Positions 8,398-18,229 of a DNA stretch of 64,000 nt are shown here, piece by piece. Location of the stretch: assembly GCA_019637615.1 (NCBI GenBank), contig JAHBVJ010000018.1:62001-126000 (forward strand), given 5' to 3'. The DNA is from Anaerolineae bacterium. Its GTDB lineage: Bacteria > Chloroflexota > Anaerolineae > Aggregatilineales > UBA2796. Positions within the stretch are counted from its first letter, which is position 1; every line of letters begins with the position of its first letter. A model generated the notes under the pieces. The model was not told the DNA's origin. It searched no databases and worked only from the letters and a program-made list of their open reading frames with translations. Both the position numbers and the translations under genes were made by a program.

Positions 8398-11064
8398 TCA
8401 AGCTTTGACATCTTCCCGCCCCAGATGAAGCACAATTTGCTGATCTTCATGCCGGATCGTCATCGTTTCCGCGTTGAGCGGCGTATTGGTATACCTGTTT
8501 TCGTAATGCGGTATGTCAGCCCAATCGACGGCTTGATCATCGACCTTTAGCGCGCCTTCCCACGCAAATGTCAGCCTGTGTCCCGTGGGCGTCGTCCACT
8601 GTACGGAGAGACCGTCCGTTTGTGGCGAATGCTGCATCACAGCGTGGCAGAAGGACGCAAAATCTCCATCGTCGGCGGCACGCCCACAGTGACATAACCA
8701 CACCTGTCCTGCGCCACGACTGCGGAGTTCTTGCCCTACGTGCCGACCTGTTTCCGTCAAGGCTAATTCGCCATCACCCCACAGTGCTACATAGCCCTCA
8801 CCCACCCGCGCACATGCCCAATTGCCCTGTACGACGTATTCATCGAACATGGCGGCGGGAAAATAGGCGTGCGTCAACTCTAGCCCGACGCCTGCCTCCA
8901 GCCGATAGAGACAGATCACGGTACGGTCGTGCATCGCGACGCGCGGCAAACGTGCTGACCCCGCCCAGAAATTAGGACGCGCGTTGCCATGCTCTTGGCT
9001 GTTGCCCGGATAGGTGGTGAAGATGACGGCTTCTGGGGACAGCGTGGCTTGCCATAGATGCTCTTGAATGCCCATCTCGCCGGGACGATAATCTACTGCC
9101 GCCGAGAGCATCCCATCCGGCGTGCGGCGTGTGATGGTGCGCACGTCCCACATGCCCGCTTTCATGTCGAACTGCGGTCTCAGCTCGCCTTTTGAGCGCG
9201 CCCGCGTGATGAGCACTTCTGGCAAATCCGCGCCGATAGACTGAATGATCTCCGGTACTTGATACCGATCTGCCATCGCCAACATGCCCAAGGCGCGGGT
9301 TTCGCCATTGAACCCTCCCATGCCCCACGCCAACCGTTGCAAGCCGGACGTATTTTCAAAGCGTGCCGATTTTAATCCCGCGACGTAGCAGCGTCCATGC
9401 GTACTGCCATGTACCCCGCGAAAGGATTGACAGGCGATCAGGAAAAACAGTTTGTCCAGCAAATCAGTCGCCAGCACGCGGAGGTGCGAACTGTGGGCAA
9501 ACTCCGTCAGTGCCAACATGGCGAAAGCATCGAGGGTCATGTACGCGTTCGAGTCCCATTCCGAGAAACTCCCTCGCAACCGATGCGTGATCCATGCTTC
9601 GATGCGATGTCGTGCGCGTTCTTGCTGCTCACGCCCCGATCTGCCGCTGTTGCTGAAGACGCGGTCAGGCCAGCGCTGCCCCGCTAGATACTGCGTGACA
9701 TGGAACAAAATTTGATGATTTTCGGTGAAGTAGCACATCGCATCGAGGCCGGGTTCATCGATCCAGTATTTGAAGTTCTGGAAGGCCAACTCGATCTTGG
9801 CCTGATCGGCGTCTGTCAGGGCGGGATGCTCATCGAAGCGGTACAGCAGCGCCAGCAAGCCAATCGCGTAGAAATCGGCGCAATCAAAGCGGCTATCCAT
9901 GAAGTGGCACGCTAACGCAATCGCCTCGGAAGAAATCGTCTTGCGCTTGCCGAGCATGACCGCCGCCATCGAAGTCAAGACATCGTAGGGCATCGCGGCG
10001 AGGTGTTCCATCGCCTCTCGACGGCGTTCCTCATACGTGCCATACGGCGCGTGGCTGAAGCGGCTGTCACTCGCCCATAGCTCACGATGCAACATTAAAG
10101 GCAAGCCATTGGCAGGACGTACACGCAGAGACAGCGTATTTTCGCCGGGGACGCTTGCCATCGCTGCCGTGATGGCAGGCGTGATCGGCAGTTCGATGGC
10201 TACGTCGGGACGCAAGATCATACGGCGCGGCACCGCTGGCAGTTGTTCGGGCGGCACCGCGCCACCGAATTTATCTGGCGTGGGCATGGCGACTTCGATC
10301 TCGGCATCAAAGGGCGCTGCATCCGGCACAAGGTTGAGATAACCGGGCAAAGTGGGGAAAGCGAATTGTTTGACACCTATGGCGTCTAGCCCGCGTTCTG
10401 CCTGCTGCCAAGCCTCACGATCATACGTACCAATCGGCAAGCTCGGCTGAATATCCGCCGTAGTGGGCAAGCGCAGCCCTAACGCCAAGCGTGCTTCCCG
10501 CCAACCTAGCATATCCCCTTGTAGGTAAAGCTCATTGCGACCTGCGATCAGTGTTAATGTGATCGGAATACGCTGCACGGCGACATAACTGAAATGGCTG
10601 GCGAAATGCGTTACCAATGCTCCGTTGAGCCATACCCGCGCGGGGCCAATAGTTATCAGCTCGGCGTTCACGGTTTGAACAGCGGCAGAGTCGAGGCACG
10701 CGAATAGCCACCCTTGCATCAACGCGGGCGCGAAGTTGAACAAGCTGAAGTCAATTACCCCGTCTTCCTCAGCTTTGGCATAGCGCCATGTCTGCCCCGC
10801 AATTCCTTCGCTCTCTGGATAGGGCTGCTGAGTCGGTTTCCACGTGAAGCGCGGCAGTTTTTTGTAGACTCGCTGCTTCAAGGCCGCCGATTCAGGATCG
10901 AACGCCCAATAATTGATGACCCAACGCTTGCCACGCCCAAAGGCAGCGCCATCCGGTGGGACGCTCTTCGCCAACGCCGTCAATGGGGTCGTGATCGGGC
11001 CGCACGCTAACCAGTGATGAAGTATGCCCGTCTCAGCCAATGGATACTGAACAAAATGCGTCAT
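8398..11064 (-). CDS. Large unrecognised protein, possibly a polysaccharide lyase-like toroid
   Basis: An 888-aa protein with no signal peptide or membrane segment. I do not recognise the family with confidence. The N-terminal 300 residues look beta-rich and contain a jelly-roll-like stretch (VWLNGALVTH, GRNELYLQGDMLGWREA). Residues about 330-630 are helical and resemble an alpha/alpha toroid, with CYFTENHQILFH, EWDSNAYMTLDAFAMLAL and HGSTHGRCYVAGLK. The rest is beta-rich. That order, and the Asn-His pair in TENHQ, recall alpha/alpha-toroid polysaccharide lyases (inference). Placement between sugar-acid genes and an esterase/isomerase pair supports a role in carbohydrate degradation, apparently inside the cell. 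I chose the ATG at 11064 because GAGGA lies five bases before it. Confidence 0.75.
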   Translation of the reverse strand: MTHFVQYPLAETGILHHWLACGPITTPLTALAKSVPPDGAAFGRGKRWVINYWAFDPESAALKQRVYKKLPRFTWKPTQQPYPESEGIAGQTWRYAKAEEDGVIDFSLFNFAPALMQGWLFACLDSAAVQTVNAELITIGPARVWLNGALVTHFASHFSYVAVQRIPITLTLIAGRNELYLQGDMLGWREARLALGLRLPTTADIQPSLPIGTYDREAWQQAERGLDAIGVKQFAFPTLPGYLNLVPDAAPFDAEIEVAMPTPDKFGGAVPPEQLPAVPRRMILRPDVAIELPITPAITAAMASVPGENTLSLRVRPANGLPLMLHRELWASDSRFSHAPYGTYEERRREAMEHLAAMPYDVLTSMAAVMLGKRKTISSEAIALACHFMDSRFDCADFYAIGLLALLYRFDEHPALTDADQAKIELAFQNFKYWIDEPGLDAMCYFTENHQILFHVTQYLAGQRWPDRVFSNSGRSGREQQERARHRIEAWITHRLRGSFSEWDSNAYMTLDAFAMLALTEFAHSSHLRVLATDLLDKLFFLIACQSFRGVHGSTHGRCYVAGLKSARFENTSGLQRLAWGMGGFNGETRALGMLAMADRYQVPEIIQSIGADLPEVLITRARSKGELRPQFDMKAGMWDVRTITRRTPDGMLSAAVDYRPGEMGIQEHLWQATLSPEAVIFTTYPGNSQEHGNARPNFWAGSARLPRVAMHDRTVICLYRLEAGVGLELTHAYFPAAMFDEYVVQGNWACARVGEGYVALWGDGELALTETGRHVGQELRSRGAGQVWLCHCGRAADDGDFASFCHAVMQHSPQTDGLSVQWTTPTGHRLTFAWEGALKVDDQAVDWADIPHYENRYTNTPLNAETMTIRHEDQQIVLHLGREDVKA

Positions 11065-11383
11065 GCTATCCTCGGATTTGGCACCAGCCGCGATCCACCG
11101 TGCTCGTGCCATAAGCGCCGACCTGTACAACCTGAATCATACCACCTGACACAGGCTGTTGAGCATCGGAGTTGGCATGTTCGTGATCGCTGATGCGAGA
11201 TTTTGCATGGCAAGTTAGACGAGTCGAGTCGTGCATGACGAGCGACTTGGCAGTAGAGATGAGCATAATGCGAAAGGATCATGACCAAATGCGTAGGACG
11301 CGATATTTTACGCTAACTGTACCGTGATCTACGGTAATATTGACTCAGTTAATATTCAGGCAAGAAATTTAGGGGTCGCTTTT

Positions 11384-12364
11384 ATGAATGCACCTACGGC
11401 AGTCCCAACCAGCCGCGAAGAATGGGAACAGCGCAAAATTACTTATCGCCATATGCTCTGGTCACTGCTCGGTGATCTGCCACCGTTATTCACGCCGCAG
11501 GTCGAAACACTCTATATTGAACAGCACGAAGGATATACACTCAGTCACATCCAGTTCGATAATGGCACGGGCGCGATAGTCTACGGATATTTCTTGCTGC
11601 CCGATCCATTGCAAACACCAGTCGCGGCGGTGCTGTACCATCATTATCACGGCGGCAAGCACTGGATCGGCAAGGATGAACTGCTGGACGACCCAATCTC
11701 AAAACAGCAGCGTGCCATCGCATTAGTAAAAGCGGGTTATGCGGTGTTAGCCATCGATGCGATTGGGTTCGGAGAGCGCCAATATCAAGGCCCCGGCGGC
11801 AAGCGTGACGCAGGGGTAGCGACGGAACACGCGTTGGTCAAGCATTTGCTGTGGCACGGCAGCACGCTGTGGGGCATGATGGTGCATGATGATTTGCTGG
11901 CGCTGAATTACCTCGTTACGCGTCCGGAGATCGATCCCACACGCATCGCTGCGACGGGAATGAGTCTAGGAGCCTCACGCACGACATGGATCGCCGCGCT
12001 CGATGACCGGATTAAGGTTTGCATTCCTGTTGCCCAGATGACGCGCTATCAAGATTACGCTGAACAAGGCGATTACAGCAGCCACGGGTTCTATTACTAT
12101 GTGCCGGGCATCATCAAAGCGGGCATCGATATGGAGATCATCGCCAGTCTTACCGCGCCGCGCGCCCAACTTGTCTTGATTGGCGATAACGATCCCTTGT
12201 CACCGATCAATGGTATCCGCATCGTAGACCAGTTTGCGCAGCAAGTGTACGCACTCTACGACGCGAAAGCTACCTACGAAACGCGTATTTATCCGGGCAT
12301 CGCACATACCTATACGCCAGAGATGTTGACCGCTATGCTCGACGGACTTAACCGCTACTTGTGA
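11384..12364 (+). CDS. Alpha/beta hydrolase, acetyl-xylan-esterase / dienelactone-hydrolase type
   Basis: A 326-aa cytoplasmic serine hydrolase. TGMSLGASRT holds the nucleophile (Ser194), GDNDPLS the acid (Asp268 or Asp270), and GIAHTYT the His (His308). The helical N-terminal extension before the core fold (SREEWEQRKITYRHMLWSLLG) is typical of the carbohydrate-esterase 7-like and Abhydrolase_7 groups. The start at 11384 follows an AGGGG ribosome site at eight bases; an earlier in-frame codon at 11324 has none. Divergent from the large gene at 8398 and followed after ten bases by a fucose-isomerase-like gene, it may remove acyl groups from sugars or open sugar lactones (inference). Confidence 0.85.
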   Translation: MNAPTAVPTSREEWEQRKITYRHMLWSLLGDLPPLFTPQVETLYIEQHEGYTLSHIQFDNGTGAIVYGYFLLPDPLQTPVAAVLYHHYHGGKHWIGKDELLDDPISKQQRAIALVKAGYAVLAIDAIGFGERQYQGPGGKRDAGVATEHALVKHLLWHGSTLWGMMVHDDLLALNYLVTRPEIDPTRIAATGMSLGASRTTWIAALDDRIKVCIPVAQMTRYQDYAEQGDYSSHGFYYYVPGIIKAGIDMEIIASLTAPRAQLVLIGDNDPLSPINGIRIVDQFAQQVYALYDAKATYETRIYPGIAHTYTPEMLTAMLDGLNRYL

Positions 12365-12374
12365 GAACTCAGCA

Positions 12375-13706
12375 ATGACTGCCATCGGTTTTATTGCGCT
12401 TGCTCGTCCTACGTTTGATGTCGCCCTCGCTAATCAATTACGCGAACAAGGCTGGCTAACGCTAACCAACGCGGGTTTTCAATTGGTCGGCCCAGATGAA
12501 TTGGTCATGACAATAGAAGGCGTGGAGCACACCCTGCGCTTGATGAGCATCGTCAGGCCAGAAGTTTTGGTTGTGATGCAAGCGTCTTTTACCGATGCCA
12601 GTTTGTTATTGAACCTTGTGGAGATGGCGCGTTTGCCTGTGCTGTTATGGGCAGTGCCCGAAGCGCCCTCTGGTGGCCGGTTGCGGTTGAATTCTTTCGG
12701 TGGACTGAACCTCGCGGCGCACAGCTTGAAACGCTTGGGTGCTTACTACGAGGTTGTGTATGCGCTGCCGACTGCCTCGACGGTGGTTGAGAAAGTGCGC
12801 ACGATGAGCAAGGTCGCCGCCGTGTGCCGTCAACTCTACGGCACTCGTGTCGGACGGATCGGTGACAATGCGGCGGGCTACACCAACGCACTGGTAAATT
12901 ACGAAGCGCTTCAGATACACCTTGGCATCTCGATTGAACAGATCGAGCTGGGAGAAGTATTCCATGAGGCACGCGCCGCCGATCCGAAACTCGTTGGCCT
13001 GCTCACCGAGCAAATGCAGCGCGATCTTGTCGGGCTAGAAGGTGTCGATCAGCGCGCAGTGTTCGGCACCCTGAGCCTGTATGCCGCGCTGCGCAAGCTA
13101 GTGGATCGCTACGCAGTTGCGGGGTTGGCAGTGCGGACAGCGCCGGAAGTGTTCACAGAGTTAGCCTGCACGGCGGATGGAGCACTCGCACTGCTCAACA
13201 ACGAATTTATCCCGTGCAACGCCGATGTAGACGTGAACAACGTGATCACGCAGCTCGTGTTGCAGTGGATCAGCGATAAACCGGCAACGAGCGTAGAAAT
13301 GGTGCAGTTCGACCATCAGCAGGGCGCGATTTTGTTGTGGCACGCTGGACATGCGCCGTTGTCGATGGCTGATCCGCTGATGCAACCCCGTGCCTCGGTT
13401 CATCCACAGCGACAACTGCCGTTGCTGATGGAATTCGCACTCAAGCCGGGGCGCGTTACCCTCGCCCGTCTGAGCGAAACCACCGGCAGTTTCCGATTGG
13501 TCATCAGCACGGGCGAAATGCTCCAGATGCCGATGGAAACCATCGGAACCGTGGGGATGCTGCGCCCTGATAGCGGTTGTGAGGCCGTGATGAATACCGT
13601 CCTGAGCGAAGGCATTGAACCGCAGTTTGCCCTCACGTATGGCGACCACGCAGAAAGATTGCTGACAATGGCCTCTATGTTAGGGTTAGCCACTTTGCGC
13701 TTGTGA
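12375..13706 (+). CDS. L-fucose/L-arabinose isomerase family-like protein
   Basis: A 443-aa protein with the general layout of the FucI/AraA-like superfamily: an N-terminal Rossmann-like half (IGFIALARPTFDVALANQL) and a C-terminal half with NEFIPCNADVDVNNVITQ and HAGHAPLSM. These segments usually supply the metal-binding acid and histidine residues, and they appear present (Glu in NNEF, Asp in NADVD, His in WHAGH). It would interconvert an aldose and a ketose, or act on a related sugar. No Shine-Dalgarno sequence is obvious; it begins ten bases after the upstream stop and is probably coupled to it. The precise substrate is unknown. Confidence 0.75.
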   Translation: MTAIGFIALARPTFDVALANQLREQGWLTLTNAGFQLVGPDELVMTIEGVEHTLRLMSIVRPEVLVVMQASFTDASLLLNLVEMARLPVLLWAVPEAPSGGRLRLNSFGGLNLAAHSLKRLGAYYEVVYALPTASTVVEKVRTMSKVAAVCRQLYGTRVGRIGDNAAGYTNALVNYEALQIHLGISIEQIELGEVFHEARAADPKLVGLLTEQMQRDLVGLEGVDQRAVFGTLSLYAALRKLVDRYAVAGLAVRTAPEVFTELACTADGALALLNNEFIPCNADVDVNNVITQLVLQWISDKPATSVEMVQFDHQQGAILLWHAGHAPLSMADPLMQPRASVHPQRQLPLLMEFALKPGRVTLARLSETTGSFRLVISTGEMLQMPMETIGTVGMLRPDSGCEAVMNTVLSEGIEPQFALTYGDHAERLLTMASMLGLATLRL

Positions 13707-13839
13707 GTTCGTCCAAGCCAGTATAAAGAGTCACCCACGACTCCTCTACCATTCGCGATCTATGCCTTGTTGAGAATCGCTTGGCAGTGTTAGCATGTTG
13801 TGCATCGACAAATCTGCGTCCCACTCGAATTGAAGTCTC

Positions 13840-15048
13840 ATGAACGATTTGCTAACCGAACAGCAGCAGCGCGATCTCCGACTCGCGCGCTGGTATTACT
13901 TCCTGCTCTCTGGCCCCGCGCTAATCGCCCCTTACCTGAACGTTTTTTACACACGGTTGGGGATCACTGGCACGGAAATTGGCACCGTGGCAGCGGTGGG
14001 TTCGATTGTCACGCTGATCGTCGCGCCGATCTGGACGGGATTCGGGGAGCGTTGGGCGCGACCTCGGCTGATCTTACAGCTCGCCCTGTTGGTCGTTGCA
14101 GCGGGCTATCTCGTGCTGGGGTTGCAACATCACTTCATCGGGATATTGATCACAACAGCATGTTTGGCACTGGGCGCGGCAGCGATTGCGCCGTTTTCCG
14201 ACATGCTGGCGATGACCATTGCCAGCAGTGTCAAAAAAGGCTTCGGGGATATTCGCGTCCGTGCATCGGCAGGCTGGGTGGTGTTCGGTATCTTTGGCGG
14301 GTTGGTGATCGAGCATGTAGAGATGTACTTCATGTTCATCATCACCGCGCTGGCGTATGGGGGAAGTGTCTTGACGCTGCTGCCGATTGGCAGCGCCCAT
14401 TTCAGCACAAGACACGTTGATAATGCTGATAAGAACGTGCAGTATCAATTTAAAACAGTGCTTGGCAATCTCATGCGTCATCGTCCCTTCATCGGTTTAT
14501 GCCTGATGTTGGTCGTTGCGGGCTTGACCAACGCGGGCATCCAACAGTTCGAGAATGTTTTCCTCAGCCAGTTGGGAGCTTCCGACGGAATGCTAGGCAT
14601 CCTGAATGTGTTGGGCGCTGCCGTCGAAGTGCCGTGCATGTTATGGGCAGATCGATTGATGGATCGGCGTATGAGCGCGCATCGAGGGATATTGATTTCG
14701 ATGCTGATGACGGCGGGCATACGCCTCCTCGTGATGATCGTACCGAGCGTCGGCATGATTGTGGTGGAGCGGGTTATCGGCGGTCTTGCCTACAGTTTGT
14801 TTGCGATTGGCTTGATGCGCTTCGTGGTAGCCGAGACGCTGCCGCATGAAACACGCACGGTGTTGGCATTGGTGAATATCACTATTCCCAGCCTGATCAA
14901 CATGCTTGGGTCCCCACTCGGCGGCGCACTGTATGACTCGATTGGGCCGCGCTGGTTGTATCCGATTTCCGCGCTAGGCTATCTGCTGAGTTGGGTCGCT
15001 TTATATTTCACCCGTCCACGCCCCGAAACTGGAGCGCCATCGATCTGA
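13840..15048 (+). CDS. MFS transporter
   Basis: A 402-aa integral membrane carrier with about twelve hydrophobic segments in two halves, joined by a hydrophilic loop near residues 190-205 (TRHVDNADKNVQYQFK). The first half contains the charged inter-helix loop GFGERWARPR expected between helices 2 and 3. It resembles the MFS_1-like (LacY/nucleoside-symporter-like) group. It may move the sugar degraded by the preceding genes, which is attractive because the 2272 binding protein has no permease beside it (inference). The gap to the previous gene contains only a small hairpin (GAGTC/GACTC, 13728-13743). Confidence 0.88.
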   Translation: MNDLLTEQQQRDLRLARWYYFLLSGPALIAPYLNVFYTRLGITGTEIGTVAAVGSIVTLIVAPIWTGFGERWARPRLILQLALLVVAAGYLVLGLQHHFIGILITTACLALGAAAIAPFSDMLAMTIASSVKKGFGDIRVRASAGWVVFGIFGGLVIEHVEMYFMFIITALAYGGSVLTLLPIGSAHFSTRHVDNADKNVQYQFKTVLGNLMRHRPFIGLCLMLVVAGLTNAGIQQFENVFLSQLGASDGMLGILNVLGAAVEVPCMLWADRLMDRRMSAHRGILISMLMTAGIRLLVMIVPSVGMIVVERVIGGLAYSLFAIGLMRFVVAETLPHETRTVLALVNITIPSLINMLGSPLGGALYDSIGPRWLYPISALGYLLSWVALYFTRPRPETGAPSI

Positions 15049-15153
15049 CGGATTGCTGTAACAAACATCGCGATTTGCCAGACAATATCTATAAATTGTG
15101 GTATATAGAATTTGCTACCATCGGCGGTTGGATGCCGAGAAAGAGATTGTGTT

Positions 15154-17190
15154 GTGGATGAGACGACGCACCAAGCCGATCCGCTAACCAGTCTGCTGCG
15201 AAAAGTGTCTTCGCAAGTGCCAACCTCGAACAGCCCCACTTTCAAGCGTCTGAGCGTGCTGCTCGCAGTAGGGGTATTGGCGCTGTACGTGTACGCGATG
15301 CCCTACGCCCACCATGTATGGGAACGCAGCATTTGTAGGCAATTTAGTGCCACCCTCGCGACCTTCTCCATCCCGGTCAACACCTGCGCGACCGTCGCTG
15401 TGCTGGCCTTAGACGGTTTGTATATCGCTGTCTTTGCGACAATCGCTGGCATGTTACTCTGGCGTAGAGCGAATGAACGCGTCGCGCTGATCGGGGCGTT
15501 AGCGCTGCTTACGTTCGGCGCAGGGACGCCATTTCCGCTGCTCCAGCTCGTCAATGAACAGTCCATGTTCGCTCTGCCTGTCGGGTTCATCACGGCGTTG
15601 GGCTTGTGGCTGCTGCTGTTGTTTTTCTACCGTTTTCCAGATGGGCGCTTGGTGCCACGCTGGTTCAAATGGTTGGTGCCCGTCTGGACGCTCACCATAA
15701 TTGTGATCTGGCTACGTTCGATGAATGCGTCGATTCTTGATTCGCCGCTCAATTTGTATCTAATTCTCGGTTGGTATGCGACGGGCTTAGCGGGGCAGCT
15801 CTATCGCTATCGACGAGTGGCTCCGCCCGACCAACGCCAGCAGACTAAATGGGTCGTGTTTGGCATTGTGATTGCCTTGGCGCTGTATATTCCTTCCATT
15901 TTGCTCGTGCAGTTCGTTCGTGTCAATGACAGCCCCGGCGGGCTGCTATTCACGTTCGGTGTGTGGGCGCTGCGCTATGCGGCCTTGTTAGTCGTCCCGA
16001 TCTCCATCGGGCTATCGATTTTGCGCTTCCGGTTGTGGGGCATCGATCTCGTCATTAGCCGCACTGTGGTGATCGGGCTGTTCACGAGCTTGTTAGGCGC
16101 AGCCTTTTTCGTCGTTCTGATCGTCGTTGAACAAGTTATCACGATGATGACGGGCGGACAAAACGCGATGGTCGCGGGCGCGGCAGGCACGTTAGCTGTC
16201 GCCGCGTTATTCCAGCCGACGCGCCTGTGGATGAAAAAAACGATTGAGCGACGGTTGTATCCGACGCTACTGCGCCGTGCATTGGCCTCGTCGGTCGTGA
16301 CAGCGCCGATCAACCGATCTGCCGATACCACGGCGGTGTCGCTGATCGGACAGCAGATCGGGCATTACCGTGTTATCAAGGGCATCGGACGCGGCGGGAT
16401 GGCGGACGTATTTTTGGGGCAGCATACCTCGCTCAACCGTGCGGTCGCGATCAAAGTGCTGACGGTACTGACCGAGGATACCGAAGAACTGCAACAGCGC
16501 TTCGAACGTGAAGCAACCGTCATCGCGGGGCTACATCATCCGAACATCGTGCAGTTGTTGGACTATGGCAAATTCGCTAACCACTATTACATGATCATCG
16601 AATACGTCGGTGGCCCCGACCTGCACCACTATCTCAAACAACAAGGGGCGCTCCGGCTTGAACAAGCCGCCCCTCTGCTGCATGATATTGCGGCGGCACT
16701 GGATTACGCGCACATGCAAGCGATCGTACATCGCGACATCAAGCCGTCCAATATCTTGCTGCGTCCCGAAACCGCGCCGGATGGTTCCACCTGTTACCGC
16801 GCGGTGCTAAGCGATTTCGGCCTTGCCAAACTGTTGGAAAGCAAAGAAAGTTTCACGAAATCCGGCACTATCGGCACCTTTGATTACATCGCGCCTGAAC
16901 AAATCATCAACGCACGCGAGGTGGATCAACGCGCCGATATTTATGCGCTAGGGGTGGTCATCTACCAGATGTTGACAGGTCAGTTGCCATTTAGAGGCGA
17001 CGGTGGCGTCGCTGATATTCTGTTAGGGCATCTCAACCGCCAAGCGCCCGATCCGCGCACATGGGAGCCGAGCATTCCTGAGCATGTCGCTGAGGCGATC
17101 CTGAGAGCACTTGCCAAAGACCCGGCTAACCGTCCGCCCAGCACCGACGCGTTAGTCACCGAGGTGCTACGTATGCAGCAGATTACTTAA
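15154..17190 (+). CDS. Membrane Ser/Thr protein kinase with a histidine-kinase-type sensor module
   Basis: About 678 aa from the GTG at 15154 (a TTG at 15112 is the longest in-frame start but has no ribosome site). The N-terminal 375 residues hold about eight membrane segments and end with LRFRLWGIDLVISRTVV, LFQPTRLWMKKTIERRLYP. That pair of motifs is familiar from the membrane sensor half of many NarL-linked histidine kinases. The C-terminal 270 residues are a complete Hanks kinase: IGRGGMADVFLG loop, AIKVL lysine, HRDIKPSN catalytic loop, SDFGLAKL, GTFDYIAPEQ. So a sensor normally joined to a histidine kinase appears fused to a Ser/Thr kinase. The 3' end overlaps the convergent DUF4058 gene by three bases. 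Confidence 0.93.
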   Translation: MDETTHQADPLTSLLRKVSSQVPTSNSPTFKRLSVLLAVGVLALYVYAMPYAHHVWERSICRQFSATLATFSIPVNTCATVAVLALDGLYIAVFATIAGMLLWRRANERVALIGALALLTFGAGTPFPLLQLVNEQSMFALPVGFITALGLWLLLLFFYRFPDGRLVPRWFKWLVPVWTLTIIVIWLRSMNASILDSPLNLYLILGWYATGLAGQLYRYRRVAPPDQRQQTKWVVFGIVIALALYIPSILLVQFVRVNDSPGGLLFTFGVWALRYAALLVVPISIGLSILRFRLWGIDLVISRTVVIGLFTSLLGAAFFVVLIVVEQVITMMTGGQNAMVAGAAGTLAVAALFQPTRLWMKKTIERRLYPTLLRRALASSVVTAPINRSADTTAVSLIGQQIGHYRVIKGIGRGGMADVFLGQHTSLNRAVAIKVLTVLTEDTEELQQRFEREATVIAGLHHPNIVQLLDYGKFANHYYMIIEYVGGPDLHHYLKQQGALRLEQAAPLLHDIAAALDYAHMQAIVHRDIKPSNILLRPETAPDGSTCYRAVLSDFGLAKLLESKESFTKSGTIGTFDYIAPEQIINAREVDQRADIYALGVVIYQMLTGQLPFRGDGGVADILLGHLNRQAPDPRTWEPSIPEHVAEAILRALAKDPANRPPSTDALVTEVLRMQQIT

Positions 17191-17981
17191 GGCAGCGGCC
17201 TCGGCATCACTGCATCCAAATCCACACCTTGTTCGTATAATTCGGCAATATGCGCCATGCGCGCGCGGATCAGGTCTTGATCGGGCAGCGTATATTTGTT
17301 CAATGCCACGTCCATACTGTTTGGATCACGCTTCGGATCGGGCGGCAGTAGATAGTCGATCAGCACGCCAGAATTTGATAGAAAAAAGGCGTGATTATAG
17401 GCTCGCCCAAGGTCAAGATTCGGTACGATGTCATCTGCACCCAAGATCATGTCCAAATTGGGGAATGGCTCATCCACACCAAAACCTTGCCACTGCGTAT
17501 GGACATTCGGCTTGGTCAGCCCGATGGCGTAGGCTTGTGCGTATGGATCAACCAGATAGCTAGGGCGGGGCAGCAAAGTCGGCGTTTCGTGGCATAACTC
17601 GATTTCGTACAGAATCAGCCCTTGTTCAAGCGCCTCACGACGGCGATTCGCATAGGCAAGTCGCTGATCACTATTCAACGGGCTTAAGCACTCGATACGG
17701 ACGCTTTCAGCCTGCACATCGACTGATGTGTCGATAGGATGAATCACGATGGCGGTCACATCGAAGGGCGTCAACGGCGTATGATCCGCTTTCTGGATCG
17801 AATCTACGATTTGCACCTGATAGGATTCAGGCGCACGTTCTTTGAGCTGTACGGCGATTGCGTCAATAAACCGCTCGTGGAAACTGCGCCACAGATGATT
17901 AGATGAAAAGGACGATTGCTGCAAACTGAGTAGGTGGGCGTTGGGACCGGGATACTGATTGGTTTTGAACTCAAGCGGCAT
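17187..17981 (-). CDS. DUF4058 family protein
   Basis: A 264-aa conserved protein of unknown function. Typical DUF4058 landmarks are NHLWRSFHERFIDAIAVQL near the start, ESVRIECLSPLNSD in the middle, FGLxDPxP-like GFGVDEPFPNL, and the C-terminal YNHAFFLSN... LPPDP segment. The family is common in Cyanobacteria, Planctomycetes and Chloroflexota; no activity is established. Its stop codon interlocks with that of the convergent kinase gene. No partner gene follows on its own strand. Confidence 0.85.
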   Translation of the reverse strand: MPLEFKTNQYPGPNAHLLSLQQSSFSSNHLWRSFHERFIDAIAVQLKERAPESYQVQIVDSIQKADHTPLTPFDVTAIVIHPIDTSVDVQAESVRIECLSPLNSDQRLAYANRRREALEQGLILYEIELCHETPTLLPRPSYLVDPYAQAYAIGLTKPNVHTQWQGFGVDEPFPNLDMILGADDIVPNLDLGRAYNHAFFLSNSGVLIDYLLPPDPKRDPNSMDVALNKYTLPDQDLIRARMAHIAELYEQGVDLDAVMPRPLP

Positions 17982-18229
17982 ACTGAAAAATCTCCATTAT
18001 TATCCCAGTATTCTACACTTTTCTGCGGTTAAATCCATTTTTTCCTGAGCACATCGACTGATCACACCGCTTTGCACATCGTTTTGCGCATTTCAGGTTA
18101 CATCGCCGCTCAACACTGTGCTGAGTTCGTTTTACTAGACATTTGAGCGCCTTGTTTGGGCATTATTTAGCGACACGGCAGTATGGTAGATACGGGTAAC
18201 TAGCGCCGCGATTTCTTAGAGAGGCAGCA

